Shown: positions 1-6,778 of the stretch, in pieces | Layout: every line of letters begins with the position of its first letter | How positions within the stretch are numbered: position 1 is the stretch's first letter | Source: CAZVJA01 sp964626885 | Lineage (GTDB): Bacteria; Planctomycetota; Planctomycetia; Planctomycetales; Planctomycetaceae | NCBI GenBank assembly: GCA_964626885.1 | Contig: CAZVJA010000204.1 | Location: 1 to 9,816, forward strand | Length of the DNA stretch: 9,816 nucleotides | Direction: 5' to 3' | Notes under the pieces: generated by a model | What the model saw: only the letters and a program-made list of their open reading frames with translations | The model's database searches: none | Told to the model about the DNA's origin: nothing | Program-made: the position numbers and the translations under genes

Positions 1-35
1 GTGGTGGAAGGGGGCAATGGGAAATTGTGGCTGGA

Positions 36-151
36 GACTAGTAACTGGCAACTGGTGACTGGCAACTGGTGACTGGCAACTGGCGACTGGTGACTGGTGA
101 CTGGTGACTGGCAACTGGTGTCTGGCAACTGGTGACTGGCGACTGACGACT
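36..151. repeat. 7-bp tandem repeat, consensus RACTGGY, about 16 units
   Basis: Read in sevens from 36, the sequence is a run of gactggc, gactggt, aactggc and aactggt units, about 16.5 copies in perfect 7-bp register. Nearly all variation is A/G at position 1 and C/T at position 7; exceptions are gactagt at 36, gtctggc at 120 and gactgac at 141. Two degenerate units of another heptamer type (ggcaatg, ggaaatt) lie just before it at 13-26. Because 7 is not a multiple of 3, this is not a coding repeat. Heptanucleotide short tandem repeats (STRRs) are known between genes in filamentous cyanobacteria, and similar arrays occur in other filamentous or high-GC lineages. Function is unknown. Confidence 0.9.
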
Positions 152-289
152 CGAAACGGCGGTGGGATCGACCATGACGCTCGGGAGAGCCGGGATCCAG
201 CACCGAGTGTGGATGACGGGTAACCAGCCCGGGCACGATCCGTTGCTGCCCAGGCCCGCGCTCGTTGCCAAACGTGCCGCTTGTTCATG
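152..289. other. Non-coding stretch downstream of the leftward promoter
   Basis: I see no credible gene here. If the minus-strand promoter at 290-318 is active, this stretch and the heptamer array would be the 5' untranslated part of a transcript running left out of the window. Minus-strand ATGs at 288-286 and 175-173 lack a ribosome binding site, and the frame they would open continues into the 7-bp array as repetitive sequence. Confidence 0.4.
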
Positions 290-318
290 AGAGTAGAACA
301 TCTGTTCGTCTTTGTCAA
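290..318 (-). promoter_or_regulatory. Leftward promoter with a LexA-type SOS box in the spacer
   Basis: On the minus strand a perfect -35 TTGACA (318-313) is followed by 17 bp and the hexamer TACTCT (295-290), a weak -10 with 3 of 6 consensus bases. The spacer contains CGAACAGATGTTCT (308-295). Its core is a GAACA-N2-TGTTC palindrome (307-296), and it matches the Gram-positive LexA operator CGAACRNRYGTTYC at 13 of 14 positions. An operator between -35 and -10 is a classic place for repression. The transcript would run left, away from the R-M operon; the gene it serves lies outside the window or is not recognisable. The box is strong, the assignment of the controlled gene is not. Confidence 0.6.
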
Positions 319-333
319 GGGGTGGTGAAGTGC

Positions 334-361
334 GGAAATGGGAAATAGGAAATGGGAAATG
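334..361. repeat. 7-bp tandem repeat, consensus GGAAATR, four units
   Basis: Four perfect-register 7-bp units (ggaaatg, ggaaata, ggaaatg, ggaaatg). The unit is unrelated to the RACTGGY array upstream, but the period is the same. A lone similar word (ggaaatggcaaat) appears at 428-440. The shared 7-bp period suggests the same generating process acted on both sides of the SOS-like promoter. Confidence 0.8.
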
Positions 362-651
362 GTGACGGCGGATGGGTGTGGTTCAGATGTTGGGAGTTCC
401 AGGATGCGTTGACGGCCGATACGTTCAGGAAATGGCAAATCGTATGGAATTCGCCTGGATGCGACTGGCCGTTGTCGTTTGGTGCAGTCCCACCGTTGAA
501 ACGCTGGGCGAAATCCCCTCGGCAATGGCCTGGAATCCGTAGCGGAGCGGGAACGCCTGGTCAATCCTGCTTCGGGTTCACGCCGCCGAGTTGCGCCGGG
601 TGTCGATTCCCAGAATCCGAACCGCACCCTGGATGGAAATTTCCGCGAGAC
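362..651. other. Non-coding leader region upstream of the R-M operon
   Basis: About 290 bases without a supported gene. An open frame does run across it on the + strand from the GGAAATR repeat, but its translation is low-complexity in character (many W, P, R and G), has no recognisable domain, no ribosome binding site, and ends inside the helicase gene at 735. No tRNA, riboswitch or clear hairpin was seen. It probably separates the operon promoter from the neighbouring island. Confidence 0.5.
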
Positions 652-660
652 TGGTATGAT
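652..660 (+). promoter_or_regulatory. Extended -10 promoter of the R-M operon (candidate)
   Basis: TGGTATGAT is a TG-N extended -10 with hexamer TATGAT (5 of 6 consensus). The best -35 candidate, TGGAAA at 634-639, has only a 15-bp spacer, which is tolerable for extended -10 promoters. Transcription would start near 667, about 20 nt before the helicase GTG at 689, with no other gene between. A 21-codon open frame (ATG at 670, stop at 733-735) starts almost at the predicted transcript end and overlaps the helicase start in another frame. Confidence 0.45.
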
Positions 661-688
661 CGTCGCATCATGAAATTGGCGGGGATAC

Positions 689-3547
689 GTGGCATCTGGG
701 ATCACCGATTACCAGTCGAAGTATTTTGCATTTGAGCTGACGCGGCGGGCGCCTCCGGGAAGCATGGACCGCTTGTCCTCGGCGGTGGCTGGGGCGACGG
801 TCGATCTGAATCCGCATCAGGTGGAGGCGGCGTTGTTCGCGTACAAGTCGCCGTTGTCCAAAGGGGCGCTGCTGGCGGACGAGGTAGGACTGGGGAAGAC
901 GATCGAGGCGGGGTTGGTGCTCTCGCAGCATTGGGCAGAGCGCAAACGGCGGTTGCTCGTGATCACCCCGGCGAATCTGCGCAAACAGTGGTATTCGGAA
1001 TTGGAGGAGAAGTTTTATCTGCCCTCCCAGATTCTTGAGTCGAAGTCGTACAACGAGGCGAACCGGAACGGGAACTGGGATCCTTTCAATGTCTCTGGCA
1101 TCATCACGATCTGCTCGTATCAGTTCGCGCGAACCAAGGCTGGCGACATTGCCCGGGTTCCCTGGGATCTGGTGGTCATCGATGAGGCCCACCGGCTGCG
1201 CAATGTCTGGAAGGGCAACGCCAAGATTGCCGGAACGATCAAGCAGATTCTTGCGGAGCGTCGAAAGCTGCTCTTGACGGCAACGCCGTTGCAAAACTCG
1301 CTGCTGGAACTCTACGGGTTGGTGAGCATCATCGATGACCATGTGTTCGGCGATGTCGAGAGTTTCCGCGAGCAATTCATGCGGGCGGACCGAGTGGCGA
1401 ACTTTGGGCCATTGAAGGCGCGGCTCGCGCCGGTTTGCACGCGGACGCTGCGGAGACAGGTGACAGCATATGTGTCGTACACCAAACGTCTGCCGATGTT
1501 GGAAGAGTTCACCCCGGCTGAGGCTGAAGACCAGCTGTATGATCTGGTCACCGAGTATCTGCAACGGGAGAACCTGAAGGCGTTGCCCAAGGGACAGCGG
1601 CAACTGATGACGTTGGTGCTGCGCAAATTGCTGGCGTCCTCCACCTTCGCGATTGCGGGGGCGCTAGAAACGATGGCTAGTCGATTGCAGGCGAGCCTAG
1701 GGCCGTCCAAGCCGGAGCGATCGCTGGATGACGAGTTGGGGGATGACTACGAAGCGCTGAATGAAACCGCCGACGAGTGGGACGAAGAGGAGTTGGTGGA
1801 ATCCACGCTCACGGCGGACGAGCGGGCGGCGATCGAGAACGAGATCAAAGACCTGAAGGCGTTCGCCGAGATTGCCGGCTCGATCGATCAAAACGCCAAG
1901 GGCGATGCCTTACTCAGGGCGCTTGGAGTGGCAATGGAACGAGCGGCTGCGCTGGGCGCCGAGCGCAAAGCGATCATCTTCACCGAATCCCGCAAGACCC
2001 AACTCTATTTGCAGCGCATTCTGGCCGATACGGAGTGGCACAACGGCGTGGTGCTCTTCAATGGAACGAACAACGATGAAAAGTCACGGGAGATCCTGAA
2101 GCGCTGGTTGGAGCAGCATGCCGGCACGGACCGGATCACTGGTTCGAAAACGGCCGACATGCGTTCGGCGCTGGTGGATTACTTCCGCGACGAGGGGCAG
2201 GTGATGATTGCCACCGAAGCGGCGGCAGAGGGGATCAATCTGCAGTTCTGTTCACTGGTAGTGAACTACGACTTGCCATGGAATCCGCAACGGATCGAGC
2301 AGCGGATCGGGCGGTGTCACCGGTATGGGCAGAAGCACGACGTGGTGGTGCTCAACTTCCTGAACCGGAAGAACGAGGCGGACCGCCGGGTGTATGAGCT
2401 GCTGGAGCAGAAATTCAAGCTCTTCGAGGGAGTGTTTGGCGCAAGCGACGAGGTGCTGGGGTCGATCGAATCGGGCGTTGATTTCGAACGGCGGATCAAC
2501 CAGATCTATCAAACGGCCCGGAAACCGGAAGAAATCGCAGCGGCGTTCGTGCAACTGCAACTGGAGCTCGAACCGCAGATCAATGTCACGATGCAGAAGA
2601 CTCGGCAGCAACTGCTGGAGAACTTCGATGAAGAGGTCAACGAGAAACTCAAGATCCAACAGGAAAACTCACTTGCGGCACTGGACAGATTCGAGCAGAC
2701 ATTGATGACGATGTCCAAGCATGAGCTTCAGAACGAAGCACGGTTCGACGACGACTCGTCGTTCACGCTGCTGTATTCCCCGATCCCGTCGACGATTCCG
2801 ACTGGCCGGTACGAGCTGCCGCGCCGCAGCCCGGAAGCGCATATCTACCGGTTTGGGCACCCGCTGGCGGACGAGGTGATTCGACAGGCGAAAGCGCGCG
2901 CACTCGATCCGGTGGAGATCACATTTTGCCTGAGCGAGCACTCCGGTAGAATCGCGGCATTGGAACCGTATATCGGCAAGAGTGGCCAGCTTGCGATCCG
3001 GCAAATCACGATGGCATCACTCGATACCGCCGAGGATCATCTGCTCATCGCGGTCATAAGTGACGATGGGGAGGAGATCGACGGGGAGCTGGCGGCGCGG
3101 ATGCTGCGGTTGCCGGCGAGCGTGACCGGACCGTTCGACGGGATGTTGTCGGATGATGTCAGCCGGTTGCTAGAGCGTCTGGATGCCAGCGCTACCGAAG
3201 AAGCAGCGCAGCGATCGCTCGAGTTTCTGCAGCAGGAGAGTGAAAAGCTCGACCGGTGGTCGGACGATCAGAAGGTCGGGTTGGAGCGGGAGATTCGCGA
3301 GCTCGACCGGACGTTGAAAGAGCAGAAGAAGCTGCTGAAGGCTGCGCCGACGCTGGAGGAAAAGCTTCAACTCGAAAAGGCGTCCAGAGACATCGATCGG
3401 CTACGGACTGAAAAGCGGCGTATGCTGTTCGAGGCCCAGGACGAGATCGATGCGCGCCGTGATGAGCTGATCAGCGCCATGGAGGCGCGGCTCAATCAGG
3501 AAAGATTCACCGAGGGCGTTTTCACAGCGAGGTGGAGGCTTACCTAA
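689..3547 (+). CDS. SNF2-family helicase/translocase of the R-M cassette
   Basis: 952 aa, an ATP-driven double-stranded DNA motor of superfamily 2, Snf2 type. The N-terminus has a Q-like segment NPHQ (41-44), Walker A DEVGLGKT (64-71), DEAH (165-168) and motif III TATP (197-200). The second RecA lobe shows IIFTES (429-434), the GINLQF segment (515-520) and motif VI QRIGRCHRYGQ (538-548). An acidic insert lies between the lobes (about 345-375). The C-terminal 400 residues end in a charged coiled coil (about 835-935). Start is GTG, preceded by a close GGCGGGGA (678-685); the ITDYQSKYFAFELT opening resembles the family's N-terminus. RapA/HepA-like relatives are often found beside type III-like Mod and Res genes, which matches this locus. 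It is the first gene of the operon; the next gene starts 1 nt after its stop. I infer a role in remodelling or translocating on target DNA for the restriction complex. No nuclease motif was seen in it, and nothing indicates it is broken. Confidence 0.9.
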   Translation: MASGITDYQSKYFAFELTRRAPPGSMDRLSSAVAGATVDLNPHQVEAALFAYKSPLSKGALLADEVGLGKTIEAGLVLSQHWAERKRRLLVITPANLRKQWYSELEEKFYLPSQILESKSYNEANRNGNWDPFNVSGIITICSYQFARTKAGDIARVPWDLVVIDEAHRLRNVWKGNAKIAGTIKQILAERRKLLLTATPLQNSLLELYGLVSIIDDHVFGDVESFREQFMRADRVANFGPLKARLAPVCTRTLRRQVTAYVSYTKRLPMLEEFTPAEAEDQLYDLVTEYLQRENLKALPKGQRQLMTLVLRKLLASSTFAIAGALETMASRLQASLGPSKPERSLDDELGDDYEALNETADEWDEEELVESTLTADERAAIENEIKDLKAFAEIAGSIDQNAKGDALLRALGVAMERAAALGAERKAIIFTESRKTQLYLQRILADTEWHNGVVLFNGTNNDEKSREILKRWLEQHAGTDRITGSKTADMRSALVDYFRDEGQVMIATEAAAEGINLQFCSLVVNYDLPWNPQRIEQRIGRCHRYGQKHDVVVLNFLNRKNEADRRVYELLEQKFKLFEGVFGASDEVLGSIESGVDFERRINQIYQTARKPEEIAAAFVQLQLELEPQINVTMQKTRQQLLENFDEEVNEKLKIQQENSLAALDRFEQTLMTMSKHELQNEARFDDDSSFTLLYSPIPSTIPTGRYELPRRSPEAHIYRFGHPLADEVIRQAKARALDPVEITFCLSEHSGRIAALEPYIGKSGQLAIRQITMASLDTAEDHLLIAVISDDGEEIDGELAARMLRLPASVTGPFDGMLSDDVSRLLERLDASATEEAAQRSLEFLQQESEKLDRWSDDQKVGLEREIRELDRTLKEQKKLLKAAPTLEEKLQLEKASRDIDRLRTEKRRMLFEAQDEIDARRDELISAMEARLNQERFTEGVFTARWRLT

Positions 3548-3548
3548 T

Positions 3549-5135
3549 ATGGCACAACAACCACTCAGCATTTACCTAATTCGAGATAACTACAACGATT
3601 TTGATGACATTCTTGATACGAAGCTTGAACTGGAGCGATTTCCAATAGCGCCCGGGGGAGCGCAGGGTGTTATGTATTTTCTTCAACACGCCCCCGCCAG
3701 CCCGTCTTGGCTCGAATTCCTTCGCCCATTGCATAGCGGGTTGCCGACGAGCGTGACTATGAGTCGGGCTTCCGCGTTAGTCGTTTTGCGCGTCCAATAC
3801 CGGTTATTCGCGCTCCCCTTCGGCAATGGCCGTCATTTCCTTGCCACAGAAGCAATTGAACAGAATTTTGGTCTGCGTGTGGTAGTCAATGCGGTCGATG
3901 CGGGCAAGCTCAAGGCAGTTGACGCAACTAGTCTAGATGTCATCGCCATCGAGCAACGGAGGCAAACTGCGAAGCGCACAAGCATGCTCGACTTCAGGGT
4001 GGATTTGGAACGAGATCTCCTGATGGCGGCAACCGGTGAACCCAAGAACATCGCACTGCTGGGGAATCAAATAACCGGCAAGGACTCGTTTCATCTCAGC
4101 AAGGAACTGGCATGGCACCAAGTACCAGCTCTGTTGGAATCCCTGTTGGATCTCGCCGCTTCAGATGACTATAAACAGGATTTCGGCTGGATCGATCAGT
4201 TTAGTTTGGTTCGTGACTCCAGCATGATTCAGAACCTCCTAGAGGAAGTCAATCGCAGATTTGAAATTGGAGACCCAGTCGCATTCACCCTCGCGGTTCC
4301 GGAGGTCATCGATTGGCAAACCATCAAAACCTACCGCTATCAGAAGCCCAAGCAGGGTACCCCTTTTGAGGATCTGAACTGGTCTGAATGTCTAGGAGAG
4401 CTGGGACTCACGGAGCCAATCAACGTTGACGACTTAGTGCATCGCACCATCTATGCGTTTGGAGCTGACGACAACGAGTATGTTCATCGTTGGCCGGTGT
4501 GGAAATGTCTGAGCGGAGATCTAGAGTTGGGGGGCATCGCCTATGTGCTCAACCATGGGAACTGGTACCGAGTCGACAATGACTTTGTTGATCGGGTCAA
4601 CAACCGCGTCGACGCCATTCCGACGCCAGGATTCACGTTCTGCGATTGCCAACATCCCAATGAGGATCACTACATTGACGCCCTCCGGGATAGCCATCCC
4701 GGTTTCCTGACGAAGATGCACACTCGTATCGTTTCGCATGGAGGCGGGAGCAGCAGAATCGAGATCTGCGACGCGATCTCGAGCGAGCGTCATCTCGTGC
4801 ACATAAAAAACTACGAATCCTCACAATCGCTTAGCTATCTCTTCAACCAGGGTGCTACCTCGGCACGTCTTATCATGAACGACGCCACGTTCAGGCAGAA
4901 GATGAACGATCACCTTCCGGACGAGTGTGCGGCTCTTCGCTTTGCAACGCCTTCTCAGCGTCCAACTCCAGCCGAGTGGCGCGTGGTCTACGGAGTTATT
5001 GGAGCGAATCGAAGGAACTCGGAACTACCTCTACTGGGGCGCATCAGTCTCTATAACGCTGCCGACACTCTAGCCAACCTCGGAGTCGGGGTAGAACTGA
5101 GTCACATCTCAGGCAAGTACACCAAGAATGCGTAG
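3549..5135 (+). CDS. DUF6119 / TIGR04141 'sporadically distributed' protein, possible nuclease-like
   Basis: 528 aa, close to the usual ~550 aa of the family. The N-terminus has the typical opening SIYLIRDNYNDFDD (7-20), then RLFALPFGNGRHFL (85-98) and NFGLRVVVNAVD (106-117). In the C-terminal third, IEICDAIS (404-411) is followed by LVHIKNYESS (416-425) and LSYLFNQG (428-435). The D408...H418-x-K420 spacing resembles a PD-(D/E)XK nuclease core with His in place of the acidic residue; this is my inference, not an established activity. No membrane segment or signal peptide. GGAGG at 3534-3538 lies 10 nt before the ATG, inside the end of the helicase gene, suggesting translational coupling. GC is lower than in the neighbours (hand-counted rows 43-55%), so it may have been acquired separately. 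Family members have patchy distribution, often near restriction or other defence genes; their biochemical function is not known to me. The family call is from recognised N-terminal motifs, without a profile search. Confidence 0.8.
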   Translation: MAQQPLSIYLIRDNYNDFDDILDTKLELERFPIAPGGAQGVMYFLQHAPASPSWLEFLRPLHSGLPTSVTMSRASALVVLRVQYRLFALPFGNGRHFLATEAIEQNFGLRVVVNAVDAGKLKAVDATSLDVIAIEQRRQTAKRTSMLDFRVDLERDLLMAATGEPKNIALLGNQITGKDSFHLSKELAWHQVPALLESLLDLAASDDYKQDFGWIDQFSLVRDSSMIQNLLEEVNRRFEIGDPVAFTLAVPEVIDWQTIKTYRYQKPKQGTPFEDLNWSECLGELGLTEPINVDDLVHRTIYAFGADDNEYVHRWPVWKCLSGDLELGGIAYVLNHGNWYRVDNDFVDRVNNRVDAIPTPGFTFCDCQHPNEDHYIDALRDSHPGFLTKMHTRIVSHGGGSSRIEICDAISSERHLVHIKNYESSQSLSYLFNQGATSARLIMNDATFRQKMNDHLPDECAALRFATPSQRPTPAEWRVVYGVIGANRRNSELPLLGRISLYNAADTLANLGVGVELSHISGKYTKNA

Positions 5136-5155
5136 TACGTAACGGGACCGACGAC

Positions 5156-6778
5156 ATGAAGCATAAACAACGACTCGAACTCACCTGGATCGGGAAGGAT
5201 GAGCGGCCGAAGCTGGAGCCGCGGATTCTACTGGAGGACCCGGCCCTTTCCTACCATGCCCCGCACCGGGTGAGCGAAAACGACATCTTCGACAACCGGC
5301 TGATTTTCGGGGACAACCTGCTGGCGCTCAAGGCGCTGGAACAGGAGTTCACGGGAAAGGTGAAGTGCATCTTCATCGATCCGCCATACAACACCGGGAG
5401 CGCGTTCACGCACTACGACGATGGGATGGAGCATTCCCTGTGGTTGTCAATGATGCGAGATCGTTTGGAACTGCTGCGCAGGCTGCTATCAACGGACGGA
5501 TCAGTTTGGATCACGATTGATGACAATGAAGCTCACTACTTAAGAGTGCTGTGTGACGAGATATTTGGCCGGTCGAATTTTATCGCTAACGTGGTATGGC
5601 AGAAGCGATTCTCGCCTAACAGCACAGCGAAGTATCTGTCTGATTCGCATGATCATGTTCTGGTATTCGGGAAAAGCAAAGATCAATGGCGAAGAAACTT
5701 ACTAGCGCGAAGTGAACGTACCAATGCGAACTACAGAAATCCGGACGATGATCCCCGCGGCCCATGGTCATCTGGTGACTTGTCCGCTCGTAACTACTAC
5801 TCTCTAGGAACATATGAGGTAGTTACACCTCGCGGTAGAGTTATAGAAGGGCCGCCGCGCGGTCGCTATTGGGTTATATCGAAAGAACGGTTCCAAGAGT
5901 TGGATCGGGATAATCGGATTTGGTGGGGAGCAGACAGTGACAACACCCCAAGACTGAAGCGTTTCCTCTCCGAAGTGACTGCGGGGATCGTTCCACAAAC
6001 AGTGTGGCTGAATGATGAAGTTGGAAATACTCAAGAAGCGAAGCGCGAATCACTGGCTCTGGTAGGTGCGGAAGCAGTTTTTGATACTCCAAAACCTGAA
6101 CGATTGATTGCGCGTATTCTCGACATTGCCTCAGATCCGCAGGACCTCGTTCTCGACTCATTTGCGGGATCAGGAACCACCGGCGCCGTCGCGCACAAAA
6201 TGGGACGGCGATGGATCATGGTCGAGCTAGGGGAGCATTGCCACACGCACATCATCCCGCGGATGAAGAAGGTGATCGACGGGGAGGACCCGGGCGGGAT
6301 TACCAAGGCGGTCGATTGGAAGGGTGGCGGCGGGTTTCGCTATTTCAAGCTGGCCCCGTCGTTGTTGCAGGAAGACCGGTGGGGCCGGTATGTGATCAAT
6401 CTTGAGTTCAATGCGGAGATGCTGGCCGAGGCGGTTTGCAAGCTGGAAGGGTTCACCTATGCGCCCAGCGAAACGGACTATTGGCAGCATGGGCATTCGA
6501 CCGAACGGGATTTCATCTATGTCACGACCGCGTCGCTGAATCACGAGCAGTTGCAGCAACTGAGCGATGAGGTGGGACCGGAGCGGACCTTGCTGGTGGC
6601 GTGCGGGTCGTTTCGGGGATCGCGCGCGGGGTATGACAATCTGACGGTGAAGAAGATTCCGCGCGCGGTGATCGACAAGTGCGAATGGGGGCGGGACGAC
6701 TATAGCCTGGAGATCGAGGATCTGCCGGATGCGCCGCAGCAGCAGGGGCAGCAGCGGTTGTTTGGGGAGGATGTGTGA
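5156..6778 (+). CDS. mod: Type III-like N6-adenine DNA methyltransferase (Mod)
   Basis: 540 aa. It transfers a methyl group from S-adenosylmethionine to adenine N6 at a specific site, protecting host DNA and, in type III enzymes, providing recognition for Res. Catalytic motif IV DPPYNTG is at 75-81 and the SAM-binding motif I DSFAGSG at 334-340, followed by TTGAVAHKMGRRWIMVELG (341-359). Motif IV before motif I is the beta-class order seen in type III Mod. The stretch between them (about 100-330) should hold the target-recognition domain. That stretch is AT-richer (hand-counted rows 40-55%) than the ends (rows mostly 62-63%), suggesting domain exchange. The C-terminal 150 residues (about 390-540) are an extra region, probably for contact with Res. 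ATG start, 20 nt after the DUF6119 stop, with only a weak GGGA (5144-5147) upstream. The stop overlaps the Res start by 1 nt (TGATG). The recognition sequence cannot be read from the protein. Confidence 0.93.
   Translation: MKHKQRLELTWIGKDERPKLEPRILLEDPALSYHAPHRVSENDIFDNRLIFGDNLLALKALEQEFTGKVKCIFIDPPYNTGSAFTHYDDGMEHSLWLSMMRDRLELLRRLLSTDGSVWITIDDNEAHYLRVLCDEIFGRSNFIANVVWQKRFSPNSTAKYLSDSHDHVLVFGKSKDQWRRNLLARSERTNANYRNPDDDPRGPWSSGDLSARNYYSLGTYEVVTPRGRVIEGPPRGRYWVISKERFQELDRDNRIWWGADSDNTPRLKRFLSEVTAGIVPQTVWLNDEVGNTQEAKRESLALVGAEAVFDTPKPERLIARILDIASDPQDLVLDSFAGSGTTGAVAHKMGRRWIMVELGEHCHTHIIPRMKKVIDGEDPGGITKAVDWKGGGGFRYFKLAPSLLQEDRWGRYVINLEFNAEMLAEAVCKLEGFTYAPSETDYWQHGHSTERDFIYVTTASLNHEQLQQLSDEVGPERTLLVACGSFRGSRAGYDNLTVKKIPRAVIDKCEWGRDDYSLEIEDLPDAPQQQGQQRLFGEDV

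Noticed and set aside
36..151. CRISPR array
   Set aside because: Units are 7 bp with no spacers; the array is a simple tandem repeat and no cas genes are present.
38..301. 87-codon open frame on the minus strand, starting at 301
   Set aside because: Its ATG lies inside the promoter spacer, upstream of the likely transcript start, and its last third is only translated 7-bp repeat (QSPVTS-like). No ribosome binding site.
352..735. 127-codon open frame on the plus strand
   Set aside because: It starts in the GGAAATR repeat, has no ribosome binding site or recognisable domain, and overlaps the helicase start.
668..1603. Long minus-strand open frame opposite the helicase 5' end
   Set aside because: Shadow of the SNF2 gene, which has all helicase motifs in frame; the antisense product is Arg/Leu/Gln-rich with no domain.
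6775..6777. GTG at 6775 as the Res start
   Set aside because: It is one codon before an ATG that has better spacing (7 nt) to GGGGAGG and forms the usual TGATG overlap with the Mod stop.
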